A stretch of DNA of 15,365 nucleotides from the NCBI GenBank assembly GCA_019236485.1, contig JAFAIY010000351.1:1-15365 (forward strand), in the 5' to 3' direction. The position numbers and the translations under genes are program-made. Origin of the DNA: Comamonas sp. GTDB lineage: Bacteria; Pseudomonadota; Gammaproteobacteria; Burkholderiales; Burkholderiaceae_C. How positions within the stretch are numbered: the stretch's first letter is position 1; each line of letters begins with the position of its first letter. The notes under the pieces were generated by a model. The model worked only from the letters and a program-made list of their open reading frames with translations. It was not told where the DNA came from and ran no database searches. Shown piece by piece: positions 7,867 through 15,086 of the stretch.

Positions 7867-9048
7867 ATGCCGCTGCTTCGTCCCTTTCGCCTCGCCAAAC
7901 TCACTCAGCTGCTGTCGCTGACGCTGCTGAGCTGCGCGCTGGCAGCACCCGCGGCCCATGCGGCAAGCGCCAAAAAAGAAGTCAAAAAACCTGCGGCCGA
8001 AGCGTCGGCCAAGAAGTCCGCGAAGCAGCCGGCAGGCAAGGGGCGCGTAGTGGCCGAGGCCAAGGGCGGCAAGGCGGCCAAGGGCAAGGCGGAAGCTCGT
8101 CACCACTCCGGCAAGGCGGTGGCCAAGGCCGAGAAGGCCGAAGCGGCCTCCAGTAAAAAGCGTCTGGCCAAGGCAGCTGTGGCCGGCGGCGCTGCCGTGG
8201 CCGCTGCGGCGGCCGTAGAGCCCGCGCGCCTGTCCTATGGTCAGATGGCAGGGCTGCATGCCGTGGGCGACCCTCTGGCTCTGCAAAGCAGCGTGGCCTA
8301 TGTGGTGGATCAGGATACGCACGAGGTTTTGCTGAGCAAGAACGATCAGGCGGTGCTGCCCATCGCCTCGCTGACCAAGCTCATGACGGGTTTGCTGGTG
8401 TCTCAGGCGCATCTGCCCATGGACGAGATGATCACCATCACCCAGGATGATGTGGACACCGAAAAGCACAGCAGCTCGCGCCTGCGCGTGGGCACCACGC
8501 TCACGCGTGCCGAGATGATGCACCTGGCGCTGATGTCCAGCGAGAACCGTGCGGCCCATGCGCTGGGTCGTACCTATCCCGGCGGTCTGTCCCAATTCGT
8601 GCAGCTGATGAATGCCAAGGCGCATCAGCTGGGCATGAAGGACACGCGCTATGTGGAGCCTACGGGTCTGTCCAGCAGCAACCAGTCCAGCGCCCGTGAC
8701 CTGGCTCTGTTGGTCGGTGTCGCGCACGGCGATCCGCTGATGCGTGAATACACGACCTCGCCGGGCTACGAGGTGGCCGTGGGCCGCCGCACGCTGCAGT
8801 TCAACAATACCAACCGCCTGGTCAAGAGCGACAACTGGGACATCGGTCTGCAAAAGACCGGCTATATCTCCGAAGCCGGTCGCTGCCTGGTGATGCAGGC
8901 TCAGGTTGCGGGCCGCAAGCTCATCATGGTGTTCCTGGATTCGGCGGGCAAGTTCAGCCGTATCGCCGATGCCGAGCGCGTGCGCCACTGGGTGGAGGGC
9001 ATGGGTCCCACGGCCAGCAACTCGGTGGTTCACCGCATTCGTGGCTGA
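7867..9048 (+). CDS. Secreted D-alanyl-D-alanine endopeptidase/carboxypeptidase (peptidase S11, PBP7-like) with Lys/Ala-rich linker
   Basis: Low-molecular-weight penicillin-binding protein that trims or cleaves peptidoglycan peptides in the periplasm. The 393 residues start with a Sec signal peptide: basic MPLLRPFRLAKLTQ, a hydrophobic core, and a likely cut after AHA at 30-32. Residues 33-103 are a low-complexity Ala/Lys-rich stretch (about 18 lysines), then an Ala run to about 118. The S11 domain follows with all three active-site motifs: SLTK (168-171, nucleophile S168), SEN (225-227) and KTG (330-332). This order and the C-terminal length fit PbpG-like endopeptidases better than the longer DacA/DacC carboxypeptidases, whose extra C-terminal domain is missing; the exact activity is inferred. 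The ATG at 7867 has GGAG six bases upstream. It is a stand-alone gene between two terminators. Confidence 0.9.
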   Translation: MPLLRPFRLAKLTQLLSLTLLSCALAAPAAHAASAKKEVKKPAAEASAKKSAKQPAGKGRVVAEAKGGKAAKGKAEARHHSGKAVAKAEKAEAASSKKRLAKAAVAGGAAVAAAAAVEPARLSYGQMAGLHAVGDPLALQSSVAYVVDQDTHEVLLSKNDQAVLPIASLTKLMTGLLVSQAHLPMDEMITITQDDVDTEKHSSSRLRVGTTLTRAEMMHLALMSSENRAAHALGRTYPGGLSQFVQLMNAKAHQLGMKDTRYVEPTGLSSSNQSSARDLALLVGVAHGDPLMREYTTSPGYEVAVGRRTLQFNNTNRLVKSDNWDIGLQKTGYISEAGRCLVMQAQVAGRKLIMVFLDSAGKFSRIADAERVRHWVEGMGPTASNSVVHRIRG

Positions 9049-9070
9049 GTCCGGGCCTGATCCCGCATGC

Positions 9071-9101
9071 AAAAAGCGCTACCTAGGGTAGCGCTTTTTT
9101 T
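9071..9101. terminator. Bidirectional terminator between the D,D-peptidase and iclR genes
   Basis: AAAAAGCGCTACC (9071-9083) and GGTAGCGCTTTTT (9087-9099) form a perfect 13-bp stem with a three-base loop and T tracts in both directions. It serves the + strand peptidase gene and could also serve the convergent - strand regulator gene ending at 9172. Confidence 0.93.
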
Positions 9102-9171
9102 ATGGAAAATCGGTCTGTAGCCGTTGCTGGATCAGCGCCATGTGCTCACAAAAGTGTGCCGGCCCCCGTGC

Positions 9172-9999
9172 TCAGCCGTGCTGGCTGCGGCTGTAAGGGT
9201 GCGACGGCGGCGTGGCCGGGTGGGCGCCGCTATAGCCCAGGGCCGCGGAAATTTCCTGCACCGCCGTCTGCAGCTTGGGAGCCCAGCTTTCGTCCAGGCG
9301 GTCCGCAGGTGCGGAGATGGACAGGCCCGCAATCAGCTTGCTCTGGTCGTCGTAGATGCCGGCGGCCATGCAGCGGACTCCCAGTTCCAGCTCTTCGTTG
9401 TCGCGTGCGATGCCGTACTGGCGCACTTTCTCGAGCTCGTGCTCGAGCTCGCCCAACTGGGTGATGCTGAAATGCGTCTTGCCGGGCAGGCCGGTGCGCG
9501 TGGCATAGGCGCGCACCTGCTGGGAGTCGTCGGCCGCCAGAAACAGCTTGCCGTTGGAGGTCAGGTGCAGAGGGGCATGGCCACCAATCGCGCGCACGAC
9601 CTGCATGCCCGAGCGCTCGCTGTAGGCGCGCTCCACATACACGATCTCGTCCCCCTGGCGCACCGAGAGGCTGATGGGCTGCTGGATGAGTTTATAGAGC
9701 TGGCGCATGGGCGTGAGCGCCACTTCGCGCACATTCAGGCGGGCCTTGACCAGATTTCCCAGCTCCAGAAAGCGCATGCCCAGGCGGGAGCTGCCAGATT
9801 CGGGGCGGTCCACGAAGCGGCCCAGGGCCAGGTCGTTGAGAATGCGGTGCGTGGTGGAGGGGTGCAGGCCCGTGCGCTCGCTGATCTCCTTCAAAGAAAC
9901 CGCTTCCTCGCGCGATGCCAGCACGTCGATCAACGTAAACATGCGTTCCAGGACCTGGACGCTGGGCTTTGCGGAGGCCGAGAGCTCGTCTTTTTTCAT
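9172..9999 (-). CDS. IclR-family transcriptional regulator
   Basis: DNA-binding regulator of 275 residues, the usual IclR length. The N-terminal winged helix-turn-helix spans about residues 11-75: KPSVQVLERMFTLIDVL, then SLKEISERTGLHPSTTHRIL as the recognition region. The rest is the IclR effector-binding domain, with HLTSNGKLFLA, GIARDNEELELGVRCMAAGI (about 196-215) and LIAGLSISAPADRL. The ATG at 9999 is chosen because IclR proteins begin shortly before the HTH; an in-frame extension to 10107 has no family support. No clear Shine-Dalgarno is visible, while a TAGAAT -10-like box lies about 30 bases upstream (10029-10034, - strand). It follows bpt on the same strand after 113 bp. The effector and targets cannot be told from sequence; IclR members often control catabolism of aromatic or organic acids. 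Confidence 0.92.
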   Translation of the reverse strand: MKKDELSASAKPSVQVLERMFTLIDVLASREEAVSLKEISERTGLHPSTTHRILNDLALGRFVDRPESGSSRLGMRFLELGNLVKARLNVREVALTPMRQLYKLIQQPISLSVRQGDEIVYVERAYSERSGMQVVRAIGGHAPLHLTSNGKLFLAADDSQQVRAYATRTGLPGKTHFSITQLGELEHELEKVRQYGIARDNEELELGVRCMAAGIYDDQSKLIAGLSISAPADRLDESWAPKLQTAVQEISAALGYSGAHPATPPSHPYSRSQHG

Positions 10000-10112
10000 A
10001 CGGTGGAGATGCGTTTCGGAATCAAGGCATTCTAGCGGCGCAAAGCCGGCGCGGGCATGTCGCCGACCCATATATCCGTTGCCGCTGTCTGCGGCGGCTT
10101 GCTGCAAGATTG

Positions 10113-10868
10113 CTAGCGTGCCGTGCTTTGGCGGTCTACGCGCTGCCAGCGTTCACCCTGGCGGATTTCATGAGGCAGAAAGCTGGCTTTGTAGCCCATC
10201 TTCTGGCTCTCGGCAATCCAGTAGCCCAGATAGACATAGGGCAGGTTCATGGCGCGGGCCTGCTCGATCTGCCAGAGCACGTTGTAAGTGCCGTAGCTGG
10301 CGTGATCCTCGGGGTCGTAGAAGGTGTAGACCGCGGAGAGGCCGTCTTCCAGCACGTCCAGTATGGAGAGCATCTTGAGCACGCCGGGCTCGCCGTCTGT
10401 CGAGGGCTCGCGAAACTCCACGAGCCGGGAGTTGACCCGGCTTTGCAGCAAAAACTGCGTGTACTGATCCACGCTGTCGTGGTCCATGCCGCCGCCGCTG
10501 TGGCGATGCTGCTGATAGCGCAGATACAGCTGGTAGTGCTCGTCGCTGTAGTGCAGCCTCTGTATGGAGGTCGTCAGCCCTGCATGCCTTGCCAGGGCGC
10601 GCCTCTGGCTGCGATTGGGGTGGAACTCGCTGGCCAGTATGCGCAGTGGGATGCAGGCCTGGCAGCCGTCGCAATAGGGGCGGTAGGTGAACATGCCGCT
10701 GCGGCGAAAACCCAGGCCCACCAGCTCGGAGTAGGCGGCGTTCTGGATGAGATGGCTGGGTGTGGCGACCTGGGAGCGGGCCATGCGGCCTGGCAGGTAG
10801 CTGCAGGGGTAGGCTGCCGTGGCATAGAACTGCAGAGCATGCAGCGGAAGATCGTTCGGATGCGTCAT
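10113..10868 (-). CDS. bpt: Aspartate/glutamate leucyltransferase (bacterial N-degron enzyme)
   Basis: Transfers leucine from Leu-tRNA to proteins with N-terminal Asp or Glu, producing a primary destabilising residue recognised by ClpS/ClpAP. It is related to eukaryotic arginyl-tRNA-protein transferase (ATE). The 251 residues show the N-terminal ATE domain: [15 protein letters not shown] with C22, and a cysteine cluster [10 protein letters not shown] (C66, C69, C72). The C-terminal GNAT-like ATE domain contains [19 protein letters not shown] and [18 protein letters not shown]. The ATG at 10868 is used because the sequence from [15 protein letters not shown] fits the family, and it lies two bases after the aat stop (TGAACATG on the - strand), pointing to translational coupling. 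A longer frame to 10964 overlaps aat and is discarded. Confidence 0.94.
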   Translation of the reverse strand: MTHPNDLPLHALQFYATAAYPCSYLPGRMARSQVATPSHLIQNAAYSELVGLGFRRSGMFTYRPYCDGCQACIPLRILASEFHPNRSQRRALARHAGLTTSIQRLHYSDEHYQLYLRYQQHRHSGGGMDHDSVDQYTQFLLQSRVNSRLVEFREPSTDGEPGVLKMLSILDVLEDGLSAVYTFYDPEDHASYGTYNVLWQIEQARAMNLPYVYLGYWIAESQKMGYKASFLPHEIRQGERWQRVDRQSTAR

Positions 10869-10870
10869 GT

Positions 10871-11659
10871 TCAGGCCGGGGCTGCTGGCGATGATGCGGG
10901 TGCGGAGGGTCTGTCCGCGCCTGGGTCCAGCAACTGCTCCCAGTATACGGGGGCAAACTTCCACTGCATATCCGGCAGCTGGCTCTGTTTCTTGACCGTC
11001 TGCACAAATCGCGAGCGTGCAATCTCATGGCCGCCCATGAAGGACAGGTGAGCCGTGGCCTGCTGGCAGTCGATCTGCGGGACGTCGTGGGCCTTGCACA
11101 GCGCGACCAGGGCGGACAGGGCTATCTTCGAGGCGTTCGTCATGCGCGAGAACATGGATTCACCGAAAACCGCCCGGCCCAGGGCCACGCAATACAGGCC
11201 GCCCACCAGCTCGCCGTCCACCCAGGTCTCCACGCTATGTGCCGCGCCTTGCATATGCAACTCGGTATAGGCATCCACGATGCTCTGCACTATCCAGGTA
11301 CCGCTCTGGCCGTCGCGAAGCGTTTGCGCGCAGTGCTGCATCACGGTGGAAAAAGCGCTGTCGATGCGGATTTCGCAGCCCGGGGTGGCGCGGAACTTCT
11401 GCAGGGTTTTGCGCAGGCTGCGGTGCAGACGGAACTGTGCGGGGTTGAGCACCATGCGCGGATTGGGGGACCACCAGAGCACGGGCTGGCCTTCGCTGAA
11501 CCAGGGGAAAATGCCCTGGCCATAGGCCTGGCGCAGGTGTTCTGCGTCCAGGGTGCTGCCCGCGGCCAGCAGGCCGGGAATCGGATCCTGCTCGCCCCAG
11601 GTCGAATCGACAGGTGGAAAGTCTTGTGCCGGCTGCAGCCAGGGCAGGGAATGCGTCAT
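10871..11659 (-). CDS. aat: Leucyl/phenylalanyl-tRNA--protein transferase
   Basis: Cytoplasmic N-degron enzyme that attaches Leu or Phe from aminoacyl-tRNA to N-terminal Lys or Arg, marking proteins for ClpS/ClpAP. The 262 residues carry the family motifs: GQGIFPWF (47-54), [11 protein letters not shown] (61-71), [18 protein letters not shown] (141-158), FGESMFSR (165-172), and [19 protein letters not shown] (197-215). The C-terminal tail after about 247 is Ala/Pro-rich and non-conserved in appearance. The ATG at 11659 is taken because MTHSLPWL is a typical Aat beginning; the in-frame TTG at 11710 is less likely. It is the first gene of the aat-bpt unit, so both N-degron branches are made from one message. 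Confidence 0.95.
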   Translation of the reverse strand: MTHSLPWLQPAQDFPPVDSTWGEQDPIPGLLAAGSTLDAEHLRQAYGQGIFPWFSEGQPVLWWSPNPRMVLNPAQFRLHRSLRKTLQKFRATPGCEIRIDSAFSTVMQHCAQTLRDGQSGTWIVQSIVDAYTELHMQGAAHSVETWVDGELVGGLYCVALGRAVFGESMFSRMTNASKIALSALVALCKAHDVPQIDCQQATAHLSFMGGHEIARSRFVQTVKKQSQLPDMQWKFAPVYWEQLLDPGADRPSAPASSPAAPA

Positions 11660-11691
11660 GTGTGGCTTGAATTCATGGGCTACCCCAAGTC

Positions 11692-11710
11692 TTGCACAGC
11701 TTGGGTGCAA
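11692..11710. promoter_or_regulatory. Inverted repeat upstream of aat
   Basis: TTGCAC (11692-11697) and GTGCAA (11705-11710) are separated by seven bases, 33 bases before the aat start. It could be an operator or chance. No convincing -35/-10 pair was found for aat in this stretch. Confidence 0.2.
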
Positions 11711-11886
11711 TGCAAGTGCCAGAGGGCAGGTGTTTCACCAATCAGCCATGCGAGTAAGCCTGCCTCCTACGAGGTGAACTCTTTTCGGGAGACACATGCC
11801 GAAAAATAGCGACGTTACGCTGAGGGTATTGGCCTGCTGGACGGGTGCAATCGATGCGCTGCGCCGTGGCCGAAGGAGGACGGAAA

Positions 11887-12198
11887 ATGTTTTTCGGCAA
11901 GATTTTTGGCTTCGGCTTTTCTGAGCCCCGTTACATCCGTCGTACGCGCGCCTATCTGCAGGAGGCGCGCATGGCCATGCTCGAGCACTCCATTGCCGCA
12001 GAGTACTACCAGTCTTCGGCGCAGATGTATGCCGAACGCGCAGCCAGGCTCGAGGAGGAGCTGCGCGCCTGGGATCAGTGCGAGCAGCAGCATGTGCCCG
12101 AGCTGTCGCGCCACTATGGCCTGCATATGCATGTGCCTCCCAGGTCTGTGGCGATGGAGGCGCCGCCGGTGTCCGGCGCCGTGGTGCGCGCGGCCTGA
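11887..12198 (+). CDS. Small hypothetical protein (103 aa)
   Basis: I do not recognise this protein. A near-perfect Shine-Dalgarno AAGGAGG lies seven bases before the ATG at 11887, which makes translation likely; an in-frame ATG at 11845 lacks such a site. Residues 1-12 are Phe/Gly-rich (MFFGKIFGFGF) and may be amphipathic. Residues about 14-68 have a composition and spacing typical of long helices (RYIRRTRAYLQEARMAMLEH, then AERAARLEEELRAW), perhaps a helical hairpin or short coiled coil. The last 25 are Pro/Ala/Val-rich and probably disordered. There is one Cys (C65), no obvious membrane span and no signal peptide. It is alone between the divergent aat gene and a terminator shared with tRNA-Asn. 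No function is assigned. Confidence 0.72.
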   Translation: MFFGKIFGFGFSEPRYIRRTRAYLQEARMAMLEHSIAAEYYQSSAQMYAERAARLEEELRAWDQCEQQHVPELSRHYGLHMHVPPRSVAMEAPPVSGAVVRAA

Positions 12199-12212
12199 TG
12201 ACAAAAGCAAAG

Positions 12213-12244
12213 AAAAAAGCCTGTATGCATGCATACAGGCTTTT
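12213..12244. terminator. Perfect 30-bp palindromic bidirectional terminator
   Basis: AAAAGCCTGTATGCA (12215-12229) is followed directly by its exact reverse complement (12230-12244), giving A/T tails in both directions. It ends transcription of the 103-aa gene from the left and of tRNA-Asn from the right, whose CCA end lies only six bases beyond it. Confidence 0.92.
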
Positions 12245-12249
12245 CAGCT

Positions 12250-12325
12250 TGGCTCCTCAACCTGGGCTCGAACCAGGGACCTACGGATTAACAGTCCGGC
12301 GCTCTACCGACTGAGCTATTGAGGA
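12250..12325 (-). tRNA. tRNA-Asn (GTT)
   Basis: Read on the - strand: acceptor stem TCCTCAA/TTGAGGA, a D arm with AGCTCAGTCGGTAGAGC, an anticodon arm CCGGACTGTTAATCCGT with anticodon GTT (Asn), a T arm CCTGGTTCGAGCCCAGG, discriminator G and an encoded CCA at 12252-12250. It is 76 bases with all arms intact. It stands alone with its own -10 box just upstream and a terminator just downstream. No integrated element abuts its 3' end. Confidence 0.97.
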
Positions 12326-12329
12326 AGAA

Positions 12330-12346
12330 GTCCTAGATTATAGGAC
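12330..12346 (-). promoter_or_regulatory. -10 region of the tRNA-Asn promoter, overlapped by a perfect dyad
   Basis: On the - strand a perfect TATAAT (12342-12337) lies about 12 bases before the mature tRNA 5' end, placing initiation a few bases upstream of it. No good -35 is seen at 16-18 bases; TTCTCA occurs at a 19-base spacing. The box is inside an inverted repeat, GTCCTA (12330-12335) and TAGGAC (12341-12346), five bases apart. Confidence 0.55.
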
Positions 12347-12546
12347 GTAAAAAGATGCTCGTGAGAAGTTCATGGGAATTTCATGAAAATTTGTAGGTGA
12401 CAGGCCCGAAAGTCTGGATCCGGCGTCTGCGGCCGGCAGCGCGCTATGCTTTTGAATGTTCGCAGGCTTTGGAGGCCGCGAGTTTTCCTTATCCATATAG
12501 AGGAGTGTTGCCCGGGCCGGCCGGCCAGCGGGCTCCCATCAATGCC

Positions 12547-13086
12547 ATGACTGTTCGCACCATCTTGAAGATGGGTGATCCGCGTTTGCTGCGTATTGCC
12601 CAACCCGTCACTGAGTTTGATACCGACGCGCTGCATCTGCTGCTCACGGATCTGCTGGACACCATGCATGCGGCCAACGGCGCAGGCCTGGCGGCGCCGC
12701 AGATCGGCGTGGATCTGCAAATGGTGGTGTTCGGTTCGGGCGAATTCAATCCTCGCTATCCGGAAGCGCCGGTCGTGCCGCGCACCGTGCTGATCAATCC
12801 GGTGATCACCCCGGTAGGGGAGGAGGAGCAGCTGGATTGGGAGGGCTGTTTGTCGCTGCCCGGCATGCGCGGCATGGTGCCGCGCTGGAGTCAGGTGCGC
12901 TACACGGGCTTCGATATCTATGGCGATCCCATAGACCGTACGGTCGAGGGCTTTCATGCGCGGGTCGTGCAGCACGAGTGCGACCACCTCTGGGGCAAGC
13001 TGTATCCCATGCGCATGCGCGACTTCACGCAGTTCGGTTTCACGGAAGTGCTGCTTCCCAGCATCGCCGTAGCCGAAGACGAGTGA
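12547..13086 (+). CDS. def: Peptide deformylase
   Basis: Metalloenzyme that removes the formyl group from the N-terminal Met of new proteins at the ribosome. The 179 residues contain all three PDF motifs: [10 protein letters not shown] (45-54), EGCLSLP (99-105, metal ligand C101) and HECDHL (143-148, ligands H143 and H147, catalytic E144). The ATG at 12547 is chosen because [21 protein letters not shown] aligns with usual PDF N-termini. The sequence before it has no good Shine-Dalgarno; an AGAGGAG at 12499-12505 is too far upstream for this start and too close to the in-frame GTG at 12505 or TTG at 12508. No fmt gene is adjacent, so this may be one of several def paralogues. Confidence 0.94.
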   Translation: MTVRTILKMGDPRLLRIAQPVTEFDTDALHLLLTDLLDTMHAANGAGLAAPQIGVDLQMVVFGSGEFNPRYPEAPVVPRTVLINPVITPVGEEEQLDWEGCLSLPGMRGMVPRWSQVRYTGFDIYGDPIDRTVEGFHARVVQHECDHLWGKLYPMRMRDFTQFGFTEVLLPSIAVAEDE

Positions 13087-13504
13087 CGGTCATCCCGGCC
13101 CCGGCGCTCCTGCTCTCCGGTCCATAGCTCCAACTTCCTCAATCAGTACTTGCGGCGCACGGGGATGCCCATCTCCGGACCGCTTTTGGAAAGGTTCTTG
13201 TCAGTACTTTGTATACAAAACGGTAGACAATTTTTGTGTGCTGGCAACGTACATTCTCAACATCATGTCCTGATGGGCGTGGTGTGCAATGGCAGGGGAG
13301 CGCGGCCTGGCCGGGCTCCCGCAAGAGATGCGGCGCAGTCACGGCTGTAAGTTCCTTGAGCTGCGATGAAACGACGAAGCCATGCCTCGTCAAGCAGTCT
13401 CGCTCCAGACCTTGCTGCCGCGCCGCATGCCTTGCAGGAATGGTGAGTGAATGAGCCAAGAGGCCAATAGAGCCTTGGTGAGTTGGAAGAATTAGGAGAC
13501 AGCG
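13087..13504. other. 418-bp gene-free region upstream of the purine permease
   Basis: No convincing gene here. It holds the operator-like palindrome at 13208-13219 and possible promoter pieces around it (TTGGAA at 13186, TTGTCA at 13198). Downstream, within about 200 bases of the permease, are several hairpins: GGGAGC/GCTCCC (13296-13301 with 13315-13320, inner CGG/CCG), CCGCA/TGCGG (13319-13323 with 13329-13333), and GACGA/TCGTC near 13370-13392. None has a T tract. Short open frames in this stretch lack ribosome sites and family features. Confidence 0.5.
13208..13219. promoter_or_regulatory. Perfect palindrome TTTGTATACAAA, putative operator
   Basis: Twelve-base perfect dyad about 286 bases upstream of the purine permease start, in an AT-rich island where promoter elements would be expected. 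Its TTGTATACAA core fits the general T-N-G-T...A-C-N-A pattern of GntR-family operators. This is family knowledge plus inference; no regulator gene is in the window at this spot. Confidence 0.5.
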
Positions 13505-14995
13505 ATGAAGGAATATTCCGGATCATCCGTGAATCTGGAGGCTCAGCGTCCGGAGGATGAAAATCTCGGCACGGCGGCCAATCTGATGTATGGCCTGCAG
13601 CATGTGCTGACCATGTATGGAGGCATTGTGGCCGTGCCGCTGATCGTGGCCGAGGCCGCCGGCATGTCGGCCGCCGACACCGGCCTGCTGGTGACCGCCT
13701 GCCTGTTCATGGGCGGCGTGGCCACTCTGCTGCAGACCCTGGGCATTCCCTTTTTCGGCTGCCGCCTGCCCCTGGTGCAAGGGGTGTCGTTTGCCGGCGT
13801 GGCCACCATGGTCAGCATTCTGCATACGGGCGGCGGTATCGAGGGGGTGCTGGGGGCGGTCATGTATGCCTCGGTGCTGGGGCTGATCATCGCGCCGGTT
13901 TTCTCGCGCATCACCAAGTTTTTTCCGCCGCTGGTCAATGGCTGCGTGATCACGGTGATCGGCATGTCGCTGATGCCCGTGGCCGCGCACTGGGCCATGG
14001 GCGGCAACGCCAAGGCGGCCGACTACGGCAGCATGGGCAATATCTGCCTGGCCGGGCTCGCGCTGTTCCTGGTGCTGCTGTTCAGCAAGCTGGGCAACGC
14101 CACGCTGTCGCGTCTGTCGATCCTGATGGCGATCGTGGTGGGCACGGTGACGGCGGTGTTCATAGGCAAGGCCGATTTCTCGCAGGTGCTCAGCGGCCCC
14201 ATCGTGGCCGTGCCCGCTCCTTTGCACTTTGGCTGGCCCGTATTCAATATGGCGGCCACCATCTCCATGTTCATCGTGATCCTGGTGATCCTGGTGGAGA
14301 CCTCGGCCGACGTGCTGGCCGTGGGGGAAATCGTGGGCAGTCCCGTAGACGGCCGCCGCCTGGGTGACGGCCTGCGTGCCGACATGCTGTCCAGCATCGT
14401 GGCCCCGATCTTCGGCGGCTTCACCCAGAGCGCATTCGCCCAGAACGTGGGCCTGGTGGCGGTGACGGGCATCAAGAGCCGCTTTGTCGTGGCTTTCAGC
14501 GGCCTGATCCTCATCGTGTTCGGCGTGCTGCCCGTGATGGGCCGCATCGTGGCCTGCGTGCCGCCTTCCGTGCTGGGTGGGGCGGGGCTGGTGCTGTTCG
14601 GCACCGTGGCGGCCAGCGGCATCCGCACCCTGGCCAAGGTGGACTACAACAACAATATGAATCTGATCATCGTCGCCACCTCGGTGGGCGCGGGTCTGCT
14701 GCCCGTGGTGGCGCCCAAGTTCTACGATCAGTTCCCGGCCTGGTTCGCCACGATCTTCCATTCGGGCATCAGCGCCACGGCCCTGGTTGCGGTGCTGCTG
14801 AACCTGATCTACAACCATTTCAAGCAGGGCAATTCCGACCAGCCTTCGGTCTTCGAGGCCGGCTATGGCCGGGCCCTGAGCCAGCATGTGCTGGAAGTGC
14901 TGGCCGATGGCGACCGCTTCGAGGGCGGCAAGCTCTATGACAAGGACGGCAAGGAAGTTCCCGTGATTCCGGCCAAGCCCGCACACGGGCATTGA
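13505..14995 (+). CDS. NCS2-family purine (xanthine/urate-type) permease
   Basis: Inner-membrane nucleobase:cation symporter of the NCS2/NAT family, about 14 hydrophobic segments over 496 residues. Conserved transport residues are visible: H33 in the first span (GLQHVLTMYGG), E265 in LVETSADVLAVGE, and the NAT signature QNVGLVAVTG (313-322), which in XanQ/UacT-like transporters lines the purine site. The overall pattern, including the signature ending in T-G and the VETSADV segment, resembles bacterial xanthine or uric acid permeases more than uracil carriers, but the exact substrate is inferred. The ATG at 13505 has AGGAG six bases upstream. It is a single-gene unit with a long upstream region containing a palindrome and followed by a strong terminator at 15046. 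Confidence 0.9.
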   Translation: MKEYSGSSVNLEAQRPEDENLGTAANLMYGLQHVLTMYGGIVAVPLIVAEAAGMSAADTGLLVTACLFMGGVATLLQTLGIPFFGCRLPLVQGVSFAGVATMVSILHTGGGIEGVLGAVMYASVLGLIIAPVFSRITKFFPPLVNGCVITVIGMSLMPVAAHWAMGGNAKAADYGSMGNICLAGLALFLVLLFSKLGNATLSRLSILMAIVVGTVTAVFIGKADFSQVLSGPIVAVPAPLHFGWPVFNMAATISMFIVILVILVETSADVLAVGEIVGSPVDGRRLGDGLRADMLSSIVAPIFGGFTQSAFAQNVGLVAVTGIKSRFVVAFSGLILIVFGVLPVMGRIVACVPPSVLGGAGLVLFGTVAASGIRTLAKVDYNNNMNLIIVATSVGAGLLPVVAPKFYDQFPAWFATIFHSGISATALVAVLLNLIYNHFKQGNSDQPSVFEAGYGRALSQHVLEVLADGDRFEGGKLYDKDGKEVPVIPAKPAHGH

Positions 14996-15045
14996 CGGCC
15001 GATGCAAGGTGCGCGCGGTGGGGCCTGGCCCCGTCGTGATTAATG

Positions 15046-15081
15046 CCGCTATCCCGCTTGCGCGGGGTGGCGGTTTTTTTT
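15046..15081 (+). terminator. Rho-independent terminator after the purine permease
   Basis: CCGCTATCCCGC (15046-15057) pairs with GCGGGGTGGCGG (15062-15073), twelve pairs including two G-U, with a four-base loop, then eight T's. It is about 50 bases after the stop. It is not obviously bidirectional for the convergent gene ending at 15087. Confidence 0.93.
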
Positions 15082-15086
15082 ATGGG

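Noticed and set aside
9124..11051. Long + strand open frames opposite iclR and bpt
   Set aside because: The - strand frames encode complete IclR and Bpt proteins; the + strand translations have shadow-type composition.
12250..12325. tRNA-Asn as an integration site for a mobile element
   Set aside because: No integrase gene, no repeated tRNA 3' end in the window, and housekeeping genes on both sides.
13150..13454. Short + strand open frames (66-72 codons) between def and the permease
   Set aside because: No Shine-Dalgarno, no family resemblance, and they overlap each other in different frames.
13523..15007. 494-codon open frame on the - strand opposite the purine permease
   Set aside because: His/Gln/Arg-rich mirror of a membrane protein, with no ribosome site or recognisable domain.
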